From Desulfobacterales bacterium (GTDB taxonomy: Bacteria > Desulfobacterota > Desulfobacteria > Desulfobacterales > JAHEIW01): a stretch of 64,000 nucleotides of DNA. Location of the stretch: the NCBI GenBank assembly GCA_030066985.1, contig JASJAN010000023.1:1-64000 (forward strand), in the 5' to 3' direction. A program made the position numbers and the translations under genes. This document shows positions 46,434 to 54,034 of the stretch, in pieces (the first letter of the stretch is position 1; the number at the start of each line of letters is the position of its first letter). The notes under the pieces are model-generated. The model searched no databases and was not told where the DNA came from. It worked only from the letters and a program-made list of their open reading frames with translations.

Positions 46434-47568
46434 TTGGCTTTTTAGGAAGTTTGATGAAAAATGTAGAGCCGACATCTTCTTGCGATTCGACTTTAATTAT
46501 GCCTTGATGGGCATCAACAATTTTCTTGCTGATCATCAACCCGATGCCCGTTCCCTCGGAACCTTTGGTGGAAAAGAAGCGTTGGAATAGTTTCCGTTTT
46601 GTTTTTGCCGTCATACCGCAACCGTTATCCAGCACCTGATATTCAACCCCCCACCCGCGCCTTTTTTGCGCCCGGACGGTCACGGTTTTGCCCAGCTCAT
46701 CCGGGTCGTTATTGCGGCAGGCATCAATTGCATTTGACACCAAATTCAGCAGACAGCGGCAAATGAGATCCGTATCAAAGTCACATTCCGGCAAATCTGC
46801 TGCAAATTCACTGACCAGCTCGATTCCCAATTCCTGGGCACGAGGGCGCATCAGATCTATGACCTCTTGAGCCGGCTCGCGAGGATCACCGGCTTCGATA
46901 TTTAAATCGGTAGCTTTAGCGTAGTTGAGCAAATCCAGCGACAGGTTGGTGATCTTATCAACATTGCCCTTGATCATCTCCCAGCCCTGCATCAGATACT
47001 TTTGATCATTGAGCTCGATCCCTTTCTCCAGCACAAACGCACCGCCCTTGAGCCCGCCGGTAATATTCTTAATGGCATGGGAGAGTCCCGCCACCGTCTG
47101 ACCGACCGCAGCCAGTCGTTCAGCTTCAACCAGCTGCTGTGTCTTTTCTTTCACCAGTTGCTCAAGGTTCTGGGTGTATTCATTGAGCTTTCGTCGCATC
47201 TCTATGCGCTCGGCTGCTCGATTTAATGCAATCTCCAAAACTTCATCATTAATGGGCTTGGTGACAAAATCGGTGGCTTCATACTTAACGCTTTTGATAG
47301 CCAAACCCATATCACCGTGACCGGTGATCATGATAATTTCCGTATCCGGGCTGATTTTTTTTAAACGGCGCAACAGTTCAATGCCGTCCATTTCAGGCAT
47401 TTTGATATCGGTCAGCACAATCGGCGGTTGTTTGGCTTTAAAAACCCGCAACGCTTCGACCCCATTGGCGGCGGAATGTACCTGATAACCCAAATCTGAT
47501 AGAGCAATGCTGAGGACTTTGCGGATTCCCTCTTCGTCATCAACCAGTAATATTGATTTTTCCGTCAT
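46426..47568 (-). CDS. Receiver-histidine kinase hybrid
   Basis: A 380-residue protein with an N-terminal receiver (VDDEEGIRKVLSIAL, LTDIKMPEMDG, TKPINDE), a coiled link, and a kinase core: the His is in GLSHAIKNITGG, the N-box in LLNLVSNAIDAC, then DNGCGM and EGTGIGL. The receiver and link are nearly the same as in the hybrid at 35882, so both came from one ancestor, but this one lacks PAS domains. The order receiver first, kinase second suggests a phosphorelay that starts from the haem kinase next to it. Its start overlaps the stop of that gene by four bases. Confidence 0.9.
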   Translation of the reverse strand: MTEKSILLVDDEEGIRKVLSIALSDLGYQVHSAANGVEALRVFKAKQPPIVLTDIKMPEMDGIELLRRLKKISPDTEIIMITGHGDMGLAIKSVKYEATDFVTKPINDEVLEIALNRAAERIEMRRKLNEYTQNLEQLVKEKTQQLVEAERLAAVGQTVAGLSHAIKNITGGLKGGAFVLEKGIELNDQKYLMQGWEMIKGNVDKITNLSLDLLNYAKATDLNIEAGDPREPAQEVIDLMRPRAQELGIELVSEFAADLPECDFDTDLICRCLLNLVSNAIDACRNNDPDELGKTVTVRAQKRRGWGVEYQVLDNGCGMTAKTKRKLFQRFFSTKGSEGTGIGLMISKKIVDAHQGIIKVESQEDVGSTFFIKLPKKPNG

Positions 47569-49841
47569 TCTTCTTCTGCGATGGGAAATTTTATGATGAA
47601 ACCCGTCCCCTCACCTTCGCGGGAGACGGCGCGAATGCTACCGTTGCAATCCTGAATGATGCCATAGCTAATGGAAAGGCCCAGACCGGTACCCTGTCCC
47701 ACCTTTTTGGTGGTAAAAAAAGGCTCGAAAATTCGTTCTAAAATGCTCTCCGGAATTCCGGTTCCGGTATCATGAAACTCAACAGTGACCACACCGTCAT
47801 TGGATCGCGTTTTTAACCGGATGGCTTTGGCGTCTTTGGGATGCGGTTGGGATTGCCAGCGCTCGTCAATGGCATCCCGCGCATTGATCAACAAATTGAT
47901 AAACACCTGTTCCAAGCGATCCGGATCGGCCATGATCAGGGGCAGATTCGGCTCCAAATCACGCGCCAGTTCGATACCGCGAACTTTGAGTTGCTGTCCT
48001 AAGATTTCAAGCGCTTTTTCCAAGATGGTGTTAACCTGGACTTTTTCCAGCGTAATGTCTGATTTGCGACCAAATTGGCGCATGTGATTGATAATTTTGG
48101 TGGCCCGATCCACATAGGTGTCGATTTCCTCAGACATGGTCAGAAGGATATCGTCTTTAATTTTTTCATTTTTACGGATTTTTTTCATAAAAAAGCGGCT
48201 GGCCGTCTTGATGACCGACAGGGGTTGATTGAGCTCATGGGCGACACCGGTGGCCATCTCGCCCAGTGTTGCCATTTTGCTGGCCTGAATCAATTGCTGT
48301 TCGGTTTCCAGCCGCTGGGTAATATCGCTGGTGGTCACCAAATACACTTTTTCGCCGGGATATTCATGCGGTGATATGCGGATGTTGACAAAAAGTGTGC
48401 GATCGCTCTTATCCAAGTGTCTGGCCTGATTGATAACCGGGGTGGTCTTGATCAAATTCCGGTAATGGTCCTGTTCCTCCGGTCTAAAAAGCTTCATAAA
48501 GGACCTGGCCATTATCTCATCTTTTTTGTAGCCGTAAACCGTTTCGACACTGGTGTTGCAATCCAGGATTTCGAGCGTATCCATATCCAAAACAAAAACG
48601 GGATTGGGGATGTTATCAAAAATTGCGTAGTATTTTTTCTCAGATTTTTCGAGCTCCTGTTCGAGCAATTTGATTTCGGTGACATCCAGGCTCATCTCCA
48701 TGGCAGCCACAATTTCGCCGTTTTCATTTGTTATCGGAGATGTTTGCACAATCCAATGGGTCGGACTTCCGTCTTTGCCTACGCCTCTTTCCTCGCTGAA
48801 ATGCGACATGCCGTCTTCAAAAGTTTTCTCCACCGGACAAATCACGCATTTTTCATTGCGTCCTTTGTAGGCAGCATAGCAGTAATCACCGGGCATGGGA
48901 TTAAATTTCTTGTCAAATTCCCGATTATAGCGAATCAATTTATAATTACGGTCCTGAACGGTGATGATGCAAGGAACCTGCTCAAACAAATTCTGGTATT
49001 CATTACGCTGCTTGTTCAGTTCGGTTTGTTTTTCTCCGATTCTTTTGCCCATTTTGTCTATGGCAACCGACAGCCGGCCCAGCTCATCAACCTGGTCGAC
49101 ATCAATCTGATTTAAATAATCGCCGTTGGCAATCTGCTGTGTGCCGTCAATCATTTTCTTTATAGGCCGTTTCACAAAGCGCAGAATAAAAAATATGATC
49201 GCCGCTGAGGTGATCAAAAACAATATGGCGGCAAAGGCCACCAGCCAGCCCTTAAATACACCGAGCTCTTTGTCTATCTGGTCTAGCGATATCACCAGAT
49301 CCAAGGCGCCCAGCACCTTTTTATCTTCCGGATGCGCATGGCAGACGGAAGATGCGCAACCGGGCTCACTGTAAATGGGGCTAATAATGCCTAGCAATCG
49401 GTACCCCTGGGAATCGGTAAAAATGCGCGTTCTTTCCGACAGGCTCAATTCGGAGAGCGGCGGCTCCGAGCGGTGACAGATGTAACAGGCCTCATCTTTG
49501 ATGTTGGTGATGGTGTCCACCTCGGCGTCTTTATTTGAAAATTTTATTTCACCGCCCTTGTTGTAAATACGGATGTTTTCAAGTTTTTTCTCTTGAGCAA
49601 TATTTTTAATGATCAGCGTAATATCTTTTCTTAAATTGTTCATCATGGCATAGTGCATACCAAGCTTGATGGAATGAGACAGTCCATCGGCACCTTCAAC
49701 AATACCCTGCATGATTTTTTTATGCTGGTAGTTGATGTTAAAATAGGCCCATATCGAAATGCTCAGTAACAGGATCAGCCCAACGAGGATCGTCAGCTTG
49801 GATATGATGCTGCTGCTAATGTGATGAAAGAGTTTGAACAT
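47565..49841 (-). CDS. Membrane sensor histidine kinase with periplasmic c-type haem motif
   Basis: A 758-residue protein. Helix 1 (14-33) and helix 2 (about 198-220) frame a periplasmic domain of about 160 residues with a CxxCH site (CYICH, 119-123) and a second Cys-x4-Cys-His (162-168), as in DUF3365/Tll0287-like haem sensors. A HAMP domain (220-275), PAS 1 (about 285-400, with the Cys motif C-x10-C-x2-C-P), PAS 2 (405-525) and a HisKA/ATPase core follow ([34 protein letters not shown]). It probably senses redox state, O2 or NO outside the cytoplasmic membrane through haem. It is coupled to the hybrid kinase gene by a four-base overlap. Confidence 0.9.
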   Translation of the reverse strand: MFKLFHHISSSIISKLTILVGLILLLSISIWAYFNINYQHKKIMQGIVEGADGLSHSIKLGMHYAMMNNLRKDITLIIKNIAQEKKLENIRIYNKGGEIKFSNKDAEVDTITNIKDEACYICHRSEPPLSELSLSERTRIFTDSQGYRLLGIISPIYSEPGCASSVCHAHPEDKKVLGALDLVISLDQIDKELGVFKGWLVAFAAILFLITSAAIIFFILRFVKRPIKKMIDGTQQIANGDYLNQIDVDQVDELGRLSVAIDKMGKRIGEKQTELNKQRNEYQNLFEQVPCIITVQDRNYKLIRYNREFDKKFNPMPGDYCYAAYKGRNEKCVICPVEKTFEDGMSHFSEERGVGKDGSPTHWIVQTSPITNENGEIVAAMEMSLDVTEIKLLEQELEKSEKKYYAIFDNIPNPVFVLDMDTLEILDCNTSVETVYGYKKDEIMARSFMKLFRPEEQDHYRNLIKTTPVINQARHLDKSDRTLFVNIRISPHEYPGEKVYLVTTSDITQRLETEQQLIQASKMATLGEMATGVAHELNQPLSVIKTASRFFMKKIRKNEKIKDDILLTMSEEIDTYVDRATKIINHMRQFGRKSDITLEKVQVNTILEKALEILGQQLKVRGIELARDLEPNLPLIMADPDRLEQVFINLLINARDAIDERWQSQPHPKDAKAIRLKTRSNDGVVTVEFHDTGTGIPESILERIFEPFFTTKKVGQGTGLGLSISYGIIQDCNGSIRAVSREGEGTGFIIKFPIAEEE

Positions 49842-49865
49842 ACCAACGCCGGTGATGTTAAATAA

Positions 49866-50279
49866 TTATGATTGACTTCCCAAAAGTTCGTGAATCAGGC
49901 GGCTGAGTTCGCCCGCATCCGGTGGTTTTTCCATGTACGCTTCGGGTTCCGGCAACTCCAAACCCTGGCCGGGGCTTAACAATCTGATCGAATGCAAAAA
50001 TGTTTTTCGGGCAATGGCAGATAAAATGATAATCGGTATGCACGATAATGCGGGGTCGGTACGAAAGTGTCGATAGGTCTGAAGACCGTCATCAATTTCA
50101 GGCATCATGACATCTAAAATGACAAGCGCCGGTTGGTTTGTGCTGGCCTTTTGAACAGCTTCGGTTCCATCGCGGGCCGCAGTGGCTTCAAATCCGGAAG
50201 TTTCCACCACTGTGGTGATAAAAATACGCATATCGCGTTCATCATCAACCACCAGGATTTTGCGATTTCCCATAGTCAA
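49866..50279 (-). CDS. Single-domain response regulator heading the tmc regulatory block
   Basis: A 137-residue receiver: ILVVDDERDMRIFIT, LVILDVMMPEID with the phosphoacceptor Asp, IILSAIA and YMEKPPDAGELS with Lys. It has the same insert before the last strand as the regulator at 42338 (KTFLHSIRLLSPGQGLELPEP). With no output domain it must act by protein contact. It lies 24 nt upstream of the haem kinase gene and is the first gene of the block; the promoter should be in 50280-50571, where no clear sigma-54 or sigma-70 site was found. Confidence 0.88.
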   Translation of the reverse strand: MTMGNRKILVVDDERDMRIFITTVVETSGFEATAARDGTEAVQKASTNQPALVILDVMMPEIDDGLQTYRHFRTDPALSCIPIIILSAIARKTFLHSIRLLSPGQGLELPEPEAYMEKPPDAGELSRLIHELLGSQS

Positions 50280-50571
50280 ATTCCAGTGCCCAAAATGCTA
50301 AGAGTTGGGAAACGATGGTCGCGACACCATCGGTGATTGCAGCTTTTACTGAACGGCCGCTTAATTTTGTACCAAATTGATTAAATCTGCAAGTACAAAA
50401 GGAAAAAGCGCGGCTTGAAGCCGGTATTTCGTTTTTAATCGATCCGGCCAACAGTTTATTCCGGCCAGAAGAGATACCGGCACAAAATGGACTTTTATGG
50501 GATTGGCGGTATTTTGACTATCGCAGGCAAATCAGATATTATGAAATGATAAGGAGCCTATTTGAAAACAT

Positions 50572-50955
50572 ATGAAACGCCTCTATTTTAAATCAGCCAT
50601 CTGGATGATGGGTCTTTTGCTGACGCTAAGCGCCGGTTGTGCCCAACTGCGCGGCCGCACAATTGAAACCTATCATTCCGATTATCGTGCCACCGTGCAG
50701 GCCAGCTCGGAGGCATTGGAAAATCTAGATATACCAATTCTAAAGGAAGTGTCGGACGAGCTAAAAACCGAATTTTTAGCAAGACGACCAAATGGCACAC
50801 CGGTGACGGTGCAAGTGACGCGGATCGATCAAAATTTTACCCAAGTTTCGGTCGCCACCGGCGCCGGCGTCGACCGCATCCTGCACAGGGAAGTTTCAAA
50901 CCAGATTCATGGATTTATTCGCCAGAAGATAGGGACGATCACTGTCGAAGATTAA
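50572..50955 (+). CDS. DUF3568-type lipoprotein
   Basis: A 127-residue exported lipoprotein. The leader MKRLYFKSAIWMMGLLLTLSAGC ends in a lipobox (LSAG-Cys), so it is anchored in a membrane. The mature part has the short alpha/beta form of DUF3568 (ETYHSDYRATVQASSEALENL, VTVQVTRIDQNFTQVSVATG, and GFIRQKIGTITVED at the end). The function of the family is not known. The stop codon is part of the left arm of a 153-nt palindrome. A weak AAGGAG lies upstream of the ATG. Confidence 0.75.
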   Translation: MKRLYFKSAIWMMGLLLTLSAGCAQLRGRTIETYHSDYRATVQASSEALENLDIPILKEVSDELKTEFLARRPNGTPVTVQVTRIDQNFTQVSVATGAGVDRILHREVSNQIHGFIRQKIGTITVED

Positions 50956-51106
50956 AAGCTATTTCAAAAATGTGTCTAACGCTCAAAGGCTTTGTTAAAA
51001 ACCGATTCAAAATGCTCGAATACTAATCCGCCGGAGGCGGACTCCACTTTTGAATCGGTTTTCGCCTTGCCTTTGGACGTGATCCACTATTTTTGAAATA
51101 GCTTTT
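50954..51106. repeat. 153-nt nested palindrome starting at the lipoprotein stop codon
   Basis: Three nested inverted repeats share one centre: a perfect 17-bp outer pair AAAAGCTATTTCAAAAA (50954-50970)/TTTTTGAAATAGCTTTT (51090-51106), a perfect 15-bp middle pair AAAACCGATTCAAAA (50998-51012)/TTTTGAATCGGTTTT (51048-51062), and a GC core TCCGCC (51027-51032)/GGCGGA (51036-51041). CAAAGGC and GCCTTTG lie between the outer two. It may be a mobile miniature element, or a strong terminator. No transposase is seen. Confidence 0.85.
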
Positions 51107-51394
51107 ACTTGTCTAAGGGGTTGTGGCATTATTCATTCAACCGCTCCCGATGAGCGAAATGAATGATCACTCGCGAATACCGCGCACTGTTTGAGTGCAT
51201 TAGGGATCGTTGTAAAAAAACAGGGATCGGCGAGGAGCTACGGATTCCTGAATCACGCATATTCTTATATAATTTATTGTTATATTTCTTCTAGCTGTTT
51301 TTTTCTACGAGCCTTTATACACGAGTTTGCACGGATTTCGCGAGTGATTATTCATGAAGCCGCTCTATCGGAATTCTCCTCAACCGGCAATTAT
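51107..51394. repeat. Intergenic stretch with an 18-nt inverted repeat pair
   Basis: GAATGATCACTCGCGAAT (51161-51178) and TTTCGCGAGTGATTATTC (51336-51353) are inverted copies with two differences, about 160 nt apart. The sequence between holds no supported gene. It borders the palindrome at 50954-51106, so the whole 440-nt gap is made of inverted repeats. Confidence 0.6.
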
Positions 51395-52420
51395 TTAGTC
51401 GTTTTTTTGTTTAGAGTACCCCGGAATTAGCGTCTGGGAGCTGATCACACCCGAAAGCTGCCGTATCTTGTTGTGCACAAAGTCCCCGATGGTTTCGGCA
51501 TCCGAGGAGACCAGATCGCGTTTCAACACAATCTTGGCGATGACATCAACACTACCGTGGACCGAATGCACCTCTTTGACTTCCTCCAGTTTGAAAAGCC
51601 TATCCACAAGCCGGACCTCTTTTTTAGCAGACACATTAATCAGCACAAAAGCGGTAATCTCGCGCAACATATCCGGATATTCCGTTTCCTTTAAATTGGC
51701 CATTTTATCTCTAAATGCCTCCATGGTCTTGGGCACCAGCTGACTGATACCGATTCCGTATCTGAGATCGTGGTCATTTTTTTCCCACTGGTGAACCGAT
51801 ATATAGGTATACAGATCCGCCAGAGTTCGACCTGGAAAATGATCGATTAAATTTCCCTTTTTTATGATGGCATGCAGGGGCCGGTAAATAGTTTTATACC
51901 AATCTCTGGCAGCATCCGGCAGCGTCACCGGCCCCTTGCTCTGACCGTCAAGATAATCCCGATGGCGTGAAATCTGTTCGATCAGAAGCTCATACTGGCC
52001 AAAATCCGTCAGCTCAATGGTATGTGGCAACTGGGTTTGGTCATCAAAATGGGCTCTTTCACGATACAGCAAATTCTCCAGAGATCCCTTAGAAGGAATA
52101 AATTCGGTTACCTTGGCCCGAATTTCGTCATGGCCCAGTTCCTTGGCCGCTGAGATGCGATGATTGCCATCCAGCGCATAGTATTCATTTTTAATCTGAA
52201 AAAGCTTAACAGGGGGCAGTACTTTGCCCGAGCGCATCCTGCTCTTGATTTTTTCAAGCCGTTCAACAGGCACATGTGAACGGATTCCAAAGCGATCGTC
52301 AAAATCGAGATAACGGCCAACACTGCCGACGATTTGTGTCATGGGAACCGAGCGGATGCCGCGATCGCGGGTTTCATAGGCCGCTTCATTTTTCTGGACC
52401 TCTTTGAAGGATTTAAGCAT
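51395..52420 (-). CDS. ParB-like / DUF4032-like / AsnC-RAM fusion protein
   Basis: A 341-residue soluble protein of three parts. Residues about 20-105 are ParB/Srx-like (PPVKLFQIKNEYYALDGNHRISAAKELG), the nuclease or cofactor-binding fold where DGNHR is the core motif. Residues about 160-245 (DWYKTIYRPLHAIIKKGNL, FPGRTLADLYTYIS) recall DUF4032. Residues 255-335 form an Lrp/AsnC-type ligand-binding (RAM) domain, VLINVSAKKEVRLVDRLFKL and HGSVDVIAKIVLK. Such a fusion suggests a regulator that binds a small ligand. It is followed by a metallophosphoesterase gene 39 nt upstream on the same strand. Function unknown. Confidence 0.7.
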   Translation of the reverse strand: MLKSFKEVQKNEAAYETRDRGIRSVPMTQIVGSVGRYLDFDDRFGIRSHVPVERLEKIKSRMRSGKVLPPVKLFQIKNEYYALDGNHRISAAKELGHDEIRAKVTEFIPSKGSLENLLYRERAHFDDQTQLPHTIELTDFGQYELLIEQISRHRDYLDGQSKGPVTLPDAARDWYKTIYRPLHAIIKKGNLIDHFPGRTLADLYTYISVHQWEKNDHDLRYGIGISQLVPKTMEAFRDKMANLKETEYPDMLREITAFVLINVSAKKEVRLVDRLFKLEEVKEVHSVHGSVDVIAKIVLKRDLVSSDAETIGDFVHNKIRQLSGVISSQTLIPGYSKQKND

Positions 52421-52459
52421 CAGAATTGCCCTATAGGTTTCGAACCCGGGTGCAACCCG

Positions 52460-53068
52460 TTAAGGTTTGCCGTTGTCATCCATATCAAACACATAATACC
52501 CGAAGGTGTTGATCACCCGGGTATGATTGTATACGGTTATGCGCTGGGATGCATCGTCAAAATGGGCATGGATATGCCCGTGAATGAAATAAGTCGGTGT
52601 ATATTTCTCGATCAGCCACCGAAAACTCTTAAAGCCTTTGTGGCATCGATCTTCCGCATCATGAATGTGTCGCGGCGGCGCATGGGTGATAACGATATCT
52701 ACACCTTTTCGCCACCAGATTCGCGGACGCAACCGCTGAATCTTCCAGTGCATTTCCCGCTCGGTATACTGGTGGGGGCCGCCGTTGTACCAACGCGAGC
52801 CCTCCAATCCCAGAATGGTTTTACCCTTAAATTCAACCAAATCATGGGCCAAATGTGTACAATCGCCAGGCGGTTTTTGACCATGGCGCAGATCATGGTT
52901 GCCGCGCACAAAATAAAGCGGTGCGTTCAGTCGATCCGATAAAAATGAAAGATATTCCGGCGGCAGATCACCACAGGCCAGAATAAGTTCAATACGCTCA
53001 AACTGGTGGGGATCAAACTGATCATATAAGACGGGTTCGACCCGGTCGGAAACTGTTAACACCCTCAT
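52460..53068 (-). CDS. Calcineurin-like metallophosphoesterase
   Basis: A 202-residue cytoplasmic protein of the MPE fold. Seen motifs: ACGDLPPEYLSF with the second metal Asp, VRGNHDLRH (GNHD), THAPPRHI, and the final GHIHAHF (GHxH). The first D-x-H motif is replaced by VSDRVEPVL, so one metal ligand His may be missing or replaced by Asp. The family cleaves phosphoester bonds in nucleotides, lipids or proteins. It lies directly upstream of the ParB-like fusion gene on the same strand (39 nt) and probably shares its transcript. Confidence 0.85.
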   Translation of the reverse strand: MRVLTVSDRVEPVLYDQFDPHQFERIELILACGDLPPEYLSFLSDRLNAPLYFVRGNHDLRHGQKPPGDCTHLAHDLVEFKGKTILGLEGSRWYNGGPHQYTEREMHWKIQRLRPRIWWRKGVDIVITHAPPRHIHDAEDRCHKGFKSFRWLIEKYTPTYFIHGHIHAHFDDASQRITVYNHTRVINTFGYYVFDMDDNGKP

Positions 53069-53134
53069 TTATATACTCATCATACCAAAAGTGTTGGCAT
53101 TCAATAGGCCGAATACAAACGCGTCATAAAAACG

Positions 53135-53165
53135 AAAAGGAATCAGATTGAAGCTGATTCCTTTT
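53135..53165. terminator. Rho-independent terminator
   Basis: AAAAGGAATCAG (53135-53146) pairs perfectly with CTGATTCCTTTT (53154-53165) around a 7-nt loop. On the minus strand the stem is followed by CGTTTTT, so it would end the small basic protein gene at 53198-53368; the plus-strand side is T-rich as well. Confidence 0.85.
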
Positions 53166-53197
53166 TTGATGATCGCATTTGGCAAATGTGCTTTAAG

Positions 53198-53368
53198 TCA
53201 CTCCCTGTTTTGCTCTTCTTTTTCAGGCTTGCGTCGGTCTTCATTTGACCGCCTTTCGGGAATGTACTCAGTATAAGAAAATTGTCGCCGATCGACTTTT
53301 GAGCGACGATCGTGCTTGTTGGAATCTTTTTTATCTGATGTTTTCTTTGCAGCCATTAAAAAACCCAT
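53198..53368 (-). CDS. Small basic protein with RRS-x-x-DRR motifs
   Basis: A 56-residue, highly charged protein. The core has two similar pieces, DRRSKVDRRQFSYTEYIPE and RRSNEDRRKPEKEE, the repeated (R)RRS-x-x-DRR pattern with Y-x-x-(Y/H)-I-P-E-R-R found in small proteins of many Desulfobacterota. It is likely disordered and nucleic-acid binding, but no function is known. The ATG at 53368 follows GGAGG by five bases. A perfect terminator follows the gene. Confidence 0.7.
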   Translation of the reverse strand: MGFLMAAKKTSDKKDSNKHDRRSKVDRRQFSYTEYIPERRSNEDRRKPEKEEQNRE

Positions 53369-53665
53369 TTGGGCCTCCAAGCATTTAATCGGTTGGTGTT
53401 TTTTATGTCAAATTGGGTTAAAAATCAACTTTTATTTCCATTTTTGCCCCGAGGGAGACCTCTGCGATGGCTTGCCGGATTGCTGTCGATGATAACAATT
53501 TGTAAAAAGTTCTTGAAAAGTTTGGGGTCCATCATCTATTTTATCAATACGGCTGATGAAAGCGGCTGATGAAATATTGGATAACGGCCCCGCAAAACGA
53601 CCATCGCCTTTACACCTACAGTCTTGTTCTGCAAATACATTTCATGATCCAAAGCAGGAGGAACA

Positions 53666-53941
53666 ATGATTGCCTACTATGTTTATGATGAAAAAAAAGA
53701 AAATGATACCATTGTCATACCGGAAATGGGCTGCAGTATTTCGGTAACCGCAGATATCTTCGAAAAATTTATTTCCGTGGAACCGGATTTTACCGCATGG
53801 TCGGGAGATGCATGCGGCGAGCTGTCTCCAGAAGATTTTGGCACCATTATCGCTTCCCGGGAGGACCTTGGCGATGTTTGTGTCACCAACAATGACATGT
53901 GGCGCAAGCGCATGTTTTTTTATATGAACAAACCAAAATAA
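53666..53941 (+). CDS. Small protein of unknown function
   Basis: A 91-residue acidic protein without signal peptide or membrane segment, preceded by AGGAGG five bases before the ATG. It has an alternating beta/alpha pattern (NDTIVIPEMGCSISVTADIF, PEDFGTIIASREDL). Three cysteines are present (MGCSIS, DACGEL, GDVCVT). No family was recognised. It reads in the same direction as the PAS kinase 93 nt downstream and could be cotranscribed with it. Confidence 0.6.
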   Translation: MIAYYVYDEKKENDTIVIPEMGCSISVTADIFEKFISVEPDFTAWSGDACGELSPEDFGTIIASREDLGDVCVTNNDMWRKRMFFYMNKPK

Positions 53942-54034
53942 TTCAAATGTGTAACAAATTGGCAAGCACAAAAAAAAGATCGGCACGCAAGTGCCCACTG
54001 AGACGCAATGCGCCATTTAAAGAGAGAATCCAAA

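Noticed and set aside
50588-50800. Minus-strand frame opposite the lipoprotein gene
   Set aside because: Shadow of a gene with signal peptide and lipobox on the plus strand.
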